Source: Aphrophora alni
Lineage: Eukaryota; Arthropoda; Insecta; Hemiptera; Aphrophoridae
Direction: 5' to 3'
DNA length: 64,000 bases
NCBI GenBank assembly: GCA_963513935.1
Contig: OY740774.1
Location: forward strand, 31,033,673 to 31,097,672
In this document: one piece after another, positions 47,346 to 60,385 of the stretch
How the letters are laid out: each line of letters begins with the position of its first letter
Position numbering within the stretch: position 1 is the first letter of the stretch
Notes under the pieces: generated by a model
What the model was told of the DNA's origin: nothing
The model's database searches: none
Seen by the model: only the letters and a program-made list of their open reading frames with translations
Program-made: the position numbers and the translations under genes

Positions 47346-50300
47346 AGATAGTGCAATGATTTTACTCCATGTAGTTGAATATCTGTTCATTTAAGATTTC
47401 GGCCTTGATATTATCACCTTGCCATTTTGTTTTAGTTGTGCAAAATACGCTTATACGAAAATCTTAGATGAAAGTGGTTTCAAAAATCTACCATTTAAAT
47501 TTTTCTAAAAATTTAAGAGAAATTATATTAAATTAATGTATAATGATTTTTTTGTGATCAAGAAGCAAAATTCGATTTCACCATTGCTTAAATAAATGGA
47601 GCCTCAAATTTTTAAATACTATCCTATATCCTTTGAGTAGGATAATAACGTTAAGGTAGGAAAAGAAAAAAGAATTGACCAAAAAAGAGACCTGACAGGA
47701 AAGATGAAAGATATGCTTTATAAGTTTTATATTAATATTTGACTTATATTTACTATAACTTTCAATTCTATATTTGATTAAAATTATAACTACAAGTAAT
47801 ATAACCATTTGACTCTTTTTTAGGTTTTTTTACAATTTTATTTTTTTCCCTAAAAATCTTTTAATTTTCTCGTTGTTACGTTCAGTGACTAAAGCTAATT
47901 CAAATTAGTTATAGTCCAACGTTTTATGAAGTTTGAGGAAATATTAATCCATAAAAACTACACATTATTTGAATATTTATCGAACTTTTCCAAAAGATTA
48001 TAAAACCCAATGCACGTATCAAATTTGAGCGAAATCTAATTAAAATTGTGAAATCTAGACCGTTATGCAACAATTAAGTATAAAATGATAACGTTTTTAT
48101 CATAATTAAATTCACAATAGTCTAAATTTTTACGTTCATATATTTACGTAATAGATTTCGCATGAAAACTTATATTCAAATTTAAATAATCCTAACTCTA
48201 CCAACTGAAAACTATAGAATATTTCTTTAGAATGAAACAACATAATAAACAAAGAAAGCGGGAAGGTAACTAAAAATGGCACCAAACATCTTCCCCCTAA
48301 GCAGAGGGTACGCAGTAAAAGTCTAATCAACCCTTAATTGCCTTAAATTCCTTGAAACCTTCCAAATCCGCCCTGACTTATCCTGGAAGTAAACGTGTAC
48401 ACGTAAACTTCAAATCCTGCTCTTGGTATCTCAGTACGTGAATTTAAATCAAACGCCCAAAGCTCCTTCTTAAACCTCCTTCGTTACTTTAGTCTCCTTA
48501 AGGAAACATTTAAATATAGCTTTGCATGTATCTATGTGAGAAACGAATTTAACCGATAATAATATATTAATTTTGTCATGCCCTCTGGAATAATATCTCA
48601 GAATCTTAGGGAATGTGTGATGCAACTACTGTTTATAATTTACTCTACAATTTAAAACATTTGATGAGTTTAAGTTATTTCCAGTCTTAGATACATTCTC
48701 CGAGGAAAAATGTTATATAAATTATACATTGTTTATAATTTTGTAACCGTATAAAACTGAAAAGATGTTTACTTTATGTAAATTGAAACACAATGAAGTA
48801 TTGATTATTGAAGTTTTTTGTCATGTAAAAGTTTTGCGTTGAAAGTTTCGTTTAAAAATTAATTTTCTAAAAACTATAGTTTACACTCTTATTCAGGGTG
48901 ATTGGTCCATAATGTCAAAAGATTTTGGGTAAAAATAAGCACCATACGAAATAGAAACTCTCTCTATAAAATTATCTTTCAATTTGCTTTGTAACTATGA
49001 ATGTTTTATTATTTTTGAAAAACATCTTGACATATCGACGAAATTCAATTTTCTCAAATTTCCTTTCACTAATTGCTACTTTTGGTATTATTTTCTAAAA
49101 GCCCATAAAATTTTGTTAGCATGTTTATTTAGTTTGAAACAATACGAAAATATTTGTTTATGGAAAAAACTTGAAATATTCAAAACACTATTGACGGACT
49201 GTTGTTAACATAACAATTTTAAAATTGTATCAAAAACTTGAACTATTAATGTTTCATTTGATATTAGACGCTTTAGTTTTTACTCTTAAATTGCAAAAGA
49301 AAACCAGTTAAAAAACCAACAACACGTTAATAAATGCGTTTTGTAATACAAACATTCACATTTGAAGTTTAAAGTTTATTATTTGTGATTCTAAACTTCA
49401 CACCTTTATCTTATCAGTAGTATTTAAATTAATTCAGAAATTCTCCTCATTTTTTTTCCTTTCAAATTTTCAGCCCTGTTTTCTCTTTCAATTAAAAATA
49501 GTAAACTAAAGTGACTTATATGTAATGAAAGTCTATTACAAGGGTAATTTTTTGATACAATTTGACAATTATTATTCTGAACAATAATCCGACAATATTG
49601 TTTAGAATTTTTCAGATTTTTTCTTCTGAAAACAACTATTTCTTTTGTTTCTAACTAATGCAAAAATAAACTGTTATTAATATTATTTCATAAAATTAAA
49701 ATTGTTGTATTTTACTCAGAATTTTATGCGTTTTCAGAAAAGGAACCAATAGTAAAAATTGGTGGCAGGAAAATTGAACTTTTCGTCGATATTAAAATAT
49801 GTATATATGAAATTCATTGTTACAAGACAAATTGAGAGACATTTTTTATCAAGAGCGGTTTTCTTCTTCATATAGTATTTATTTCACCACAAAATGTTTT
49901 ATGACATTAAATGCCAATCACTTAATATATCGACGTTTACAGAAAATCTCATGGAATTTGTTGATATATTTTATAACCCTTCAAATCTATAAATGTTTTT
50001 TATCTATGTAAATGAAAACATCAAAAAAGTTATGAGAATTTTTTAAATTTTTATTTTTAATTGCGAGATTAAGTTTTTACAACAGCTCGTTATGACTTTT
50101 TCATTCCATTAATTTATTAGTTAGGAGCATCCGTTTTTTTTCCTAGTCAGAGCACTTGTCGCCGCGCCGTACAGTTGGTAGGCCTTTATTTTAAAACGGA
50201 AAATAAATTTAAAAAATAAATAAAAATTAGAAAATAAAAAGAGTTTATTCCTGTATTTAATAAAAAATTTAATTCTGTCGTTTAGGCGTAACTACGTAAC

Positions 50301-51273
50301 AAACAAGCAAATGACATTCCAAATGATTAGTTAAATGGAACCTCGTTTCGAATAATCTTATAAATCAAAAGGATTTTGAATTGTAATGAAATAAGAGAAA
50401 AGAACTCTTTGATCATTACGATAGAAAATAATGATAATAAATTTCTACGAAAAAGGAGAAACTAGTGTTGCAATTATAGATTCATCAAAGAGGGTAAACA
50501 TAAAAACAGGAATTAACAAAAGATAGTCTTTTGTTTATAAACCTTATTACGTATTCATTATAAAAATAAATTATTATCAAAATATTACCAAACAAATTTT
50601 AATTGGCTTATGAAACTTTGCTTTAAAATAAATAGTTGCACAAACGTAAAGAGAAAAAAGGAACAAAATTACCATTTAATAATATTAATTCCATCGTCTG
50701 TGACTTATCAAAGGATACTTCCTGCACGACCACGCACCTTATATTTTATTTAAAACTTTTAGTAAACAAAGCAGTAGTGATGGAGCAGACGGCACAAAAG
50801 TAAGAAGGGGGAGGTTTCAAATTGAAAAGGGAAAAAATTGTTTAGAATTGAAATGCGAGCGAGGTAATGAGACGCCGGGTTTTGAATGTACGTGCACACC
50901 TGCGGGCGGTTGGACGTTAGAACGACTTGTCATATATTTCTCTTCCGTCAACACTGTGACGTTGTCTCTATAGAATATCTCTATATAATACGCTCATGAT
51001 TAGCGTATGAATTAATATGTTTATTTTTTCAAAACGGAAGTAAATGTGACTTTTAATAAAAAGACTTTATCAGTGAGTTTTTTTTGGAATTTCATTTTAA
51101 ATTTGTCAACAGCTTTTATAGTAATGTGGTTTCAGAAACTGTGTAGTGTTAATAAACGCTACGCTTCTGATTCTTTTTTTTTTTATTACAATTTTTTTTT
51201 CTATTAGGGAAAAAATGATCCATTTAGACGTCTGCATTTTTACCAATTGCTTATCGAAATATAAATGTATATA
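47346..51273. other. AT-rich noncoding stretch, GC-richer patches
   Basis: About 3.9 kb with no recognisable gene. Patches at about 48300-48500 and 50690-51000 are less AT-rich (the second includes GCGAGCGAGG, GACGCCGGG, CACACCTGCGGGCGG). They could be regulatory or old unique sequence. Frames of 60-76 codons here show no known motif. Confidence 0.4.
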
Positions 51274-51388
51274 CAGGGTGTTACAAAAAGGTTGGGCTGG
51301 CTATGCATTTTCATATTCTATGTGTGATTCTAAGATGAAAATGTAGAATACATTTTTTTTCAATTTCCACTTTGTTTAGCAGCTAGAC

Positions 51389-51430
<42 letters not shown>

Positions 51431-52081
51431 AACTCATTTTAACTCTAGAAATAAAAAAGATATCGAGTTCAAATTTGGAATAAACGTTTTGTATGTTACG
51501 ATTTTCAAGTGTACCAAATACAAAGAATTTATTTTTATAATTTTCAAAATGGCGACCGTTACAAAATTTTTAACGTGGAATATCTTGAAAACCGTTAACT
51601 TTACAAAAAATGTACAAGAAACAAAATATTTTCTGTTGATAAGTCGGTTATCCTTTGACCTAATGAAACTACAAAAACGCATCGTGTCTGTTGTTAAAAA
51701 ATAGAAATATAATATAATAAATATAATAAAATATTATTGTCCCTTGTACATTTTTGTAAAGTTAACGGTTTTCAAGATATTCCACGTAACGGCCGTCATT
51801 TAAAGAAAAATTTGTAACGGCAGCCATTTTGAAAATTATAAAAATAAATTCTTTGTGCTTTGTACACTTGTAAATCGTAACATACAAAATGCTTATTCCA
51901 AATTTGAACTCGATATCTTATCTATTTCCAGAGTTACAGTGAGTTTTTATAAAAACAACAAAATGGCGTCTAACTGCTAAACAAAGTGGAAATTGAAAAA
52001 TATGTATTCTTTATTTTCAGCATAGAATCACACATATAATATGAAAATGCATAGCCAGCCCAACCTTTTTGTAACACTCTG
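51274..52081. mobile_element. 808-bp long-arm foldback MITE with TA target sites
   Basis: The left arm (51274 to about 51632) and right arm (about 51730 to 52081) are inverted copies of about 355 bp around a loop of about 97 bp. The ends are CAGGGTGTTACAAAAAGGTT on the left and, reverse-complemented, CAGAGTGTTACAAAAAGGTT on the right, each directly flanked by TA (51272-51273, 52082-52083). Arm identity is high, with a few substitutions, a 33-T run only in the left arm (51393-51425) and a small insertion only in the right (near 51790-51815). No transposase is present. The short ORFs 51434-51682 and 51489-51704 are fortuitous. If transcribed, it would form a long hairpin RNA. Confidence 0.93.
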
Positions 52082-52439
52082 TAATATAATAATCGGACAT
52101 TTTTATTTAACATGAAAAATAATGTTTCTTGAAAATACAAATTTTAAATTGTTTATTATAAAATGTCATTTATATGAACATCAAAGAAAAGACTAATTTG
52201 AAATGAATTATAGTTAAAATGAAGTATAGTTAAAAACAAACAATCACAATTATAAATGTATGTTTTTTTTACAAATTATAATTTGGTGTTCTTCAAATTA
52301 GTCTTCTTCAAACCTATGTCTAAACTTGAAGTATCTAAATGTTTACCCAAAAATTATTTAGACTTTGTAAAACGGAGCCCCTTATTCTTTCTTCTGTTTT
52401 ACCTCTGAGGTGGTGTCCAACCTAAGTTTCAAACATTAC

Positions 52440-53655
52440 CTGATATACTGCTTTATATACATACTAGAGAAAAATTTAATTATTTCACAATTCAAATAAA
52501 AAAATTGAACTAAAAATGTACTTATTTAGTATTTAGGACCTCTTTGTAAACTACATTTTTTGTTGTCTTCCCTTTAGGTGCTAAAATCACTAAATTATTA
52601 GAACTGACCCTAGAAGCACCAACGTACAATTGACCATGAGAAAAACAGTCTTCTCTTAAATCAACTTCATTGTTGTCATCAAGTTCATTGTTCTTATGCA
52701 ATCTTGTTTATTTTTGGGGGAAAGATGAAATGTAATTATGATCCTACTTATTAAAGAAACTGTTAATAATTTATCGAATATTTAGACTAAATATGATTTT
52801 ACATGATTCAATTAAAATTTAGAATGTTGAATAGGGTAAATAAATTCTCTCAAAGGATAAAAAAAAAATCTTATATATATATATATATATACAATTTCTA
52901 TTCATATCGGCGAAGAAAGTCCCGCGATATTCTTCTCCAATCACAAACTTCTGTGGGCGTGTATTTTATAACTAACGTCTTGCTTCTAATGGTCGCCATC
53001 TTAATTCCAGATTTTCGTTCATATTTCGACAGATTATGTCTTTGTTATTAAATATTTATATGAACTCAGGTGATGTTTTATATTTAGAAATATCTACTTC
53101 GTATTTCTGTATATCTCATTTTGTCTCTAGGTCTTCTGCATTTTTATAATCGGCGAAAGATCGGAGTTATATTTTCAATTCGGTTATTTTCCAAGTTGAC
53201 CTTTTCACGTCTAGATAAAAACAAATTATTTAAGTTTTCTTGTCTTTAACTGTGTGTTGTTATTTTTTATGGATTAATCAAATTCTTAGGCGTAGTTTTA
53301 ATATAGGTTTTGATTTGTTTTAGATTGACAATTTTCTGGATTAGTTATAATTGGGTCGGAAAATATTAGATTTAGAATTTGTTTTGATTCGAGTCTTATC
53401 TTTTTGCCGCTAGGCGCGTGTATGTCGACGTTTAAAATTAAATGAATGAAATTGACTTGTTTTTCTTTTTGTATTTAATACCCTTTAAAATTAAAATTTC
53501 GCAAAATCCTTTCTTAGTGAGCGTCTATGACCTCATACAAATATGCCTTTAAATTTTGGTATCAATATCTTTGTTGGTTTTTACTCTACGTTGATTCTCT
53601 GTCAGTCATTCATTCAGTCAGTCAGTCAGGACAAAGCCGTTTATATATATAGTGA
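52440..53655 (-). mobile_element. Internally deleted Helitron, minus strand
   Basis: The helicase C-terminus lies at 52522-52707. On the same strand and upstream, 53636-53655 reads TCACTATATATATAAACGGC, followed by TTTGTCCTGACTGACTGAC. Helitrons begin with TC and insert between A and T, and insect copies commonly start with TC plus TATATATA; the base before TC on this strand is A. The 3' end (a hairpin then CTRR) was not located; 52440 is only a placeholder. About 10 kb would be expected for the distance between 5' end and helicase C-terminus in a full element, so most of the coding part is lost. A short (TA)n run lies at 52873-52891. Confidence 0.6.
52522..52707 (-). pseudogene. Helitron helicase (PIF1-like) C-terminal fragment
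   Basis: The minus strand is open for 61 codons to a stop at 52522-52524. It reads LHKNNELDDNNEV, DLREDCFSHGQLYVGASRVS, then NNLVILAPKG and KTTKNVVYKEVLNTK. Helitron Rep/helicase proteins end with a conserved FSHGQLYVAxSRV box (helicase motif VI region), followed by xxNLxVxxPxGxTxNVVYxEVL, so both identity and C-terminal position are clear. The rest of the protein (Rep nuclease and other helicase motifs) is missing: an in-frame stop lies just upstream at about 52708-52710 and no further similarity is read. There is no start codon, so it is a truncated relic within the Helitron described next. Confidence 0.85.
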
Positions 53656-53872
53656 TAATAGTACAATCAATTTCTCACAGAATTATACACAAAACCAAAA
53701 CCTTAGTTAATAAATGGTACAAAAACAAAATCGTAAACTTTCTCGCTCACCCATCCCTAAAACCAACCAAAACTATTCATCATCAGAAATGTCAGTTGGG
53801 TAGTGTTGGAGGTACTTCACTCCAAATGAACCATTGGCCGGCTTTGATAAATGGTCATTAAAATTTGGTGTC

Positions 53873-54310
53873 TTAACATTTCGTCTCCGGTAACATCTCG
53901 TTCCGGTAACATCTCGTCCCGATTCCAAGCGCGTGGAGTTGGGGATGAACTCTCTACTTTCCCACTAGTAACATCTAGTCCTGGCACATACGCTAGGTTA
54001 GGTTTGGTTAGGTTAGGTTAGTTTATGTTAGGTTAGGTTATAATGTAATAAAAAAATAATAGTTTTTACAAATTTTAAAAATATGTCAATAGTAATAACA
54101 CTTCTCGTATGAAAATGTTTTTATCGAATTTGGTAAAACTAGATAAAATACTTATATATTTATTCCTCAACCCTTGTCAATCTTTCGTCGGGACGAGATG
54201 CTACTACGCGATGATGTAATTAGTTTGTTTAATCATTATTAAAACTGAGCGGGACGAAATGTTCCTTTTTTCTAGGAAATTGGCAGCGGGATGAACTGTT
54301 ACTGAACCTA
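53873..54310. mobile_element. Inverted-motif element containing a TTAGG tract
   Basis: Left side: TAACATTTCGTCTCCGG, TAACATCTCGTTCCGG and TAACATCTCGTCCCG stand in tandem (53873-53921), with GTAACATCTAGTCCTGG near 53968. Right side: GGGACGAGATGCTACTA (about 54191), GCGGGACGAAATGTTCC (about 54250) and GCGGGATGAACTGTTACTG (about 54288), which are inverted versions. Between them 53993-54040 holds about seven TTAGG-type units. It looks like a short element with repeated sub-terminal motifs. No protein is present. Confidence 0.6.
53993..54040 (+). repeat. Interstitial TTAGG tract
   Basis: TTAGG units with interruptions (GTTTGG, GTTTATG). It sits in the middle of the inverted-motif element. Confidence 0.9.
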
Positions 54311-54419
54311 AAATTTTAATAAAATTTTAACGAAATCATTAAATTGGATTTTGAGAAATCCGGTTTTTGAGGTTTTACCGATAACTAATAAAACGAAAAT
54401 TTTGTAAAGGCTGTGTCCA

Positions 54420-54910
54420 ATAAATTTCGTTTGGTTGCACTTGTATAAATTCGATCAAAAACGAAAGAACTGATTTTAACAAAATTGTAAATTTGTTTGT
54501 ACATACTCAATTTGTTATTTATATATTAGAAAAGTTTGAGATATCGAATTTGTCCAAATATACACACACATACCAAATTTGGCTAAAATCGGTTCAACGT
54601 GTTTGGACTATACGGCAAAGACGACAAAAAAAATCAAGCGAAGAAACGTTTTCTTCGATTCAAGGAAAAGTAAAACAGATACACCGTAAAAAACTGTACA
54701 TCGGTTTTTTTAACCCACCACTTGACTATTGTGTTGTGTAAGAAACCAAAAACTAAAGGAAATACAGACAAAAATACATTCAAACGTTAATTTTATCGAA
54801 ATCGGTAAACCCGTTTCACTGAGAAGCGTACAAACGATCGTTACATACATAAAACATTCCAAAAAAAACACAGATAAACACAAGAAAGAGAGACAGACAG
54901 ATCTAAGTAA
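54420..54910 (+). repeat. Two LINE-3'-end-like segments in tandem
   Basis: ACCAAATTTGGCTAAAATCG-GTTCAACG (about 54572-54600) and TTAATTTTATCGAAATCGGT-AAACCCG (about 54788-54813) both fit a phrase common near the 3' ends of insect LINEs (CCAAATTTCATCAAAATCGG-TTCA). The second is followed by AGAGAGACAGACAGATC. Two overlapping frames (54493-54741, 54729-54917) arise from this material and are not convincing genes. Confidence 0.45.
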
Positions 54911-55439
54911 GAATTAGAGTAGAAAGTCACGTCTAATAGTCTAACGAAGTTAGAGATTACCGGCATCCAACACTCTCTGGCTTATTTCAATAAATAACCG
55001 AATGTCTGTGGTTGAACAAGTTCGCATTAATCCCTGTGTGTCTGAAGAAAGTAAGTTTACTTATTACTGGCTACATTTTATCTTCATTAGCTTTGGCTGA
55101 AACCGTCCTACAATCGTTTAAGTCTATTTATCTCTTTAAGTTGGGAATTACTTTTTGGTTTCTAGAGGAATACGTTGTTGTTGAACAACGGAGTAGTTTT
55201 GTTATTTAGGTATTATTATTTTAATTTCTCACACATAAGAATAGAGATGATAGATGATCATTTAATTAAATAGAGATCATTTGATGGATCAAAAAATCAA
55301 TGTCGAGTTGTTTTATTGATGTATTACTTTTCAGATCCTTTGAGACGAAACATGATGTCTGTCTATTATTGTAGTTTGGTGTCGCCATTTGTTTAGCCTT
55401 TATTAAGTAAAAATAGAAGTAACAATACCAAATAACAAA

Positions 55440-55760
55440 ATTCTTTTTTTAGGGTTCTTAGGTAAAACCAAAGAACCTTTTAATTTCACTATCCTGTCTA
55501 TCTGTAAATAGACAAGACTATAAATCCTATTAAACATTGCACTTATATTATTTTTTATCTCCCTACATATAGGAAAAATATAGCTGTATCAAAACAAATG
55601 TACTGAAGTAGTTAAAGTGGTAAAAACTATCGAGTGAAAAAAAAAAATCCGAAATATTATATATGCGTTATTAAATAAAACTAGAAGTCATTTTAATCTC
55701 AAATATGTATGTTTATTTGATGAAAAACTCATATGTTTGCGTTAAGCTAAATTTACAGTG
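55440..55760 (+). repeat. Dispersed repeat, copy 1 of a neighbouring pair
   Basis: It aligns with 56000-56335 in the same orientation: AACCTTTTAATTTCACTATCCTGTCTATCTGTAA against GACCTTTTTAGTTTCACCCGCTTGTCTCTCTGTCTATCTGTAA (shortened here), then AGACAAGAC, CCTA-TTA-ACATTGCA/CTTTACA, GGAAAA-TAGCTGTA and GTAGTTA-A-G-GG-AAAAACT. It is a retroelement 3'-end-like family, diverged. Confidence 0.6.
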
Positions 55761-55999
55761 TGTCCCTTTCTAATTTTTTTTTTAAATAGCGTTACATAGA
55801 AGTTTAAAAAGCATTATTTGGATTTAAAATTAAATTGTAGTGCGAAATCATGTATTATATTTTTTGTACGATGAATATAACTTATTTTAACCACACAATG
55901 AGAAATCCGTTGTGTGTAAGTGTTAAAGCAGTTCTTTTGAGATGTGAGACAAACGATTCAATATTCATTAAAAGGTGAATTTTCGTCGATTTCTCTTCA

Positions 56000-56335
56000 T
56001 TAGGATGCATACGTAAAATCAAGGACCTTTTTAGTTTCACCCGCTTGTCTCTCTGTCTATCTGTAAGTCGCAACCAGTCTACACAGACAAGACGATATCC
56101 TACTTATTTCAAACTTTACATTTATATTCTTTGTATTGTTTCAAATGTGGAAAATAAGGCTGTAATAAAAAATAAAATAAAAGTTCTTGGGGTAGTTAGG
56201 AGGCAAAAACTAAATTTTATTTTTGGAATTATTATGTGTCCGGTATCAGAGAAAACTAGTAGTTATTTTTTTATTAAGAACATGTATGTTTATTTTGACG
56301 AAGAAATTAATATGCTGGCGCTAGCACGCTTATAA
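56000..56335 (+). repeat. Dispersed repeat, copy 2 of a neighbouring pair
   Basis: Partner of 55440-55760, about 560 bp downstream. The 96-codon frame 56045-56335 lies wholly in it and is unlikely to be a gene. Confidence 0.6.
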
Positions 56336-58367
<2,032 letters not shown>

Positions 58368-59481
58368 TCTAGGAGAAGGAGAGAATATGTCAATAATTTT
58401 GTTGACGAGATCAATAAGATAAGAGAGAGAGTAAAACAATAACTATAACTTATTAACAATATATTAATATTATTAATAATATAATGAGTGTCCCACACCG
58501 TTTTTATACAGAAAAATTGTGAAAAAAACACATTGACAGTATGGTTTAAAAACGACATAGCTTTATTTCAAGACCCACTTTTCGTGGTGATTAGTAAAAT
58601 TCATAAGTGACTGCAAGTTTTTCCAATTTGTCAGAATGTTGAACATTTAAAATTCTAAAATAGATTTTTTAAACATTTATAGCGAATTCAAAAAATAAAA
58701 CTTTACAGTATGTATACAGATTGTGTGACCATTTAAAGGAAAGTGTCGTTCAAGTAGGTTTAACTAGTCGTTATATTAAATGCTTGATTATAGAGTGACA
58801 ATTACACATGCTAGTAGGAATGTGGTTTTCCGTCAACAATTCAGGTTTCAATACAGTAGAGTGGCATGCGTGCCGGTAGTAACTTTTAGAAACCAATCTA
58901 TGTATTCTCGGATGGTAATAGTGATTTTTAATAGTTATGTATCATTAAAAAGTTAGTGTAATAGTGATTGTAAGCTTAGTGAAATGAATTTGGAATCTAG
59001 AATATTTCGATAATAATAATAATATTATGTGGCTAGTAAATATCTGCCAATATTTATTCTATATTATTAATTATTTTAACATCTTAGTCTTGCTTATAAT
59101 TTTTTTCTACACAATCCTACATCCGACATATTATAAAATCCATGAGTCATTACGGTTTTAAAATTTTGCAGAAAATAACAAATTATTTATCATAAACTTG
59201 TTTTGTTTTCATAAAAATGTCGTATCATCACATATGTGGATTTTAACATTAAAACCAACTGTACAAATATGTTTGTAATGAACTATCTAATTTTTACGAT
59301 GATTTATTTAATTAAACCTTTTAACCGCGTCCCAGTTATACGTACATTGTACATGTCAGGTGGCTCCCACTGTGACATGTACTTGTAACGTGTAGGATTA
59401 CACGCGTTTACACACTTGGACACGGAATGACAGTTTATAAATTCAATTAAAACATTTTCCTCTTGTGTATCATAGTTATAG

Positions 59482-59485
<4 letters not shown>
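58368..59485. other. AT-rich noncoding stretch
   Basis: No gene is seen. A small GC-richer stretch with TACGTACATTGTACATGTCA and GACATGTACTTGTAACGTG lies near 59337-59392. Confidence 0.5.

Positions 59486-59528
<43 letters not shown>
59486..59528. repeat. (AT)n microsatellite
   Basis: About 21 uninterrupted AT dinucleotides. Confidence 0.95.
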
Positions 59529-59530
<2 letters not shown>

Positions 59531-59684
59531 GTTTTATGAAATTAATCAGTGGTATAACTGATTATAAATAAATCAATCAGAATAATTATTCTCGGCCTTC
59601 AAAATGTTTTATTTAGTAATTCTAATTGAATTGAATAAAATTAATGTTTATGTGGTTATTAAAAAGATAAAACATTATACTGGA

Positions 59685-59742
59685 TAATTACAGATGTTAC
59701 ATTATTCTATATAATGACAGATACAACTTTATTCAATATAAT

Positions 59743-59801
<59 letters not shown>

Positions 59802-60385
59802 CGGTATTCTGTATAATAACATATATAACGTAATTCTGTATAATAACAGACTCAGCGTTAATCTGTACAAAACAGGTTAAACATTACTCTTGATAATAAG
59901 AAATACTATAGTTATCTGGATAATAACAGACATAACTTTATTCTGTATAACAAATAAACGTTATGCTGGGTATTAACATAGGCATATAAATTGTTATTCT
60001 CGATAATAATAAATATAAAGTTATTCTAGATATTAAAAAAATTAAGTTTTTCTGGATAATAATATATATTAAGATAATCTCTATAATATGAGATATAAAG
60101 TTATTTTTTATAATAACAAATAGAACTTAATTTTTAATAATAACAAATAGAATGTTATTCGTTATTATAACGGATAGAACTTTATTCAATATAATAGCAG
60201 ATAGAACGTTATTCTGTATAATTACAAATAGAACATTATTCCGTATAATAACAGATAGAACGTTATTCTGTATAATAACAGATAGAACTTTATTCCGTAT
60301 AATAACAGATAGAACGTTATTCTCTATCTGAATAAATAATATATTGTAATTATTTTAGATAATAACAAATAGAACGATTTTGGAT
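59685..60385. repeat. 27-bp hairpin-forming satellite, homogenised core with decayed flanks
   Basis: The unit includes GATAGAACGTTATTCTGTAT then AATAACA (27 bp). Each holds GTTATT-CTGTAT-AATAAC, a 6-bp stem with 6-base loop. In about 60175-60320 consecutive units are almost identical. On both sides the pattern (TTATTC-TATAATAACA) persists but becomes irregular out to about 59685 and 60385. An (AT)n run (59743-59799) has expanded inside the left flank. Confidence 0.85.
59743..59799. repeat. (AT)n microsatellite inside the 27-bp array
   Basis: About 28 AT dinucleotides with one G interruption, probably grown from the TATAAT part of the unit. Confidence 0.95.

Noticed and set aside
55754..55766. 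Another TA-CAGTGTGTCCC element end
   Set aside because: No inverted partner and only loose similarity to the CAGGGTG family; it lies at the end of a different repeat copy.
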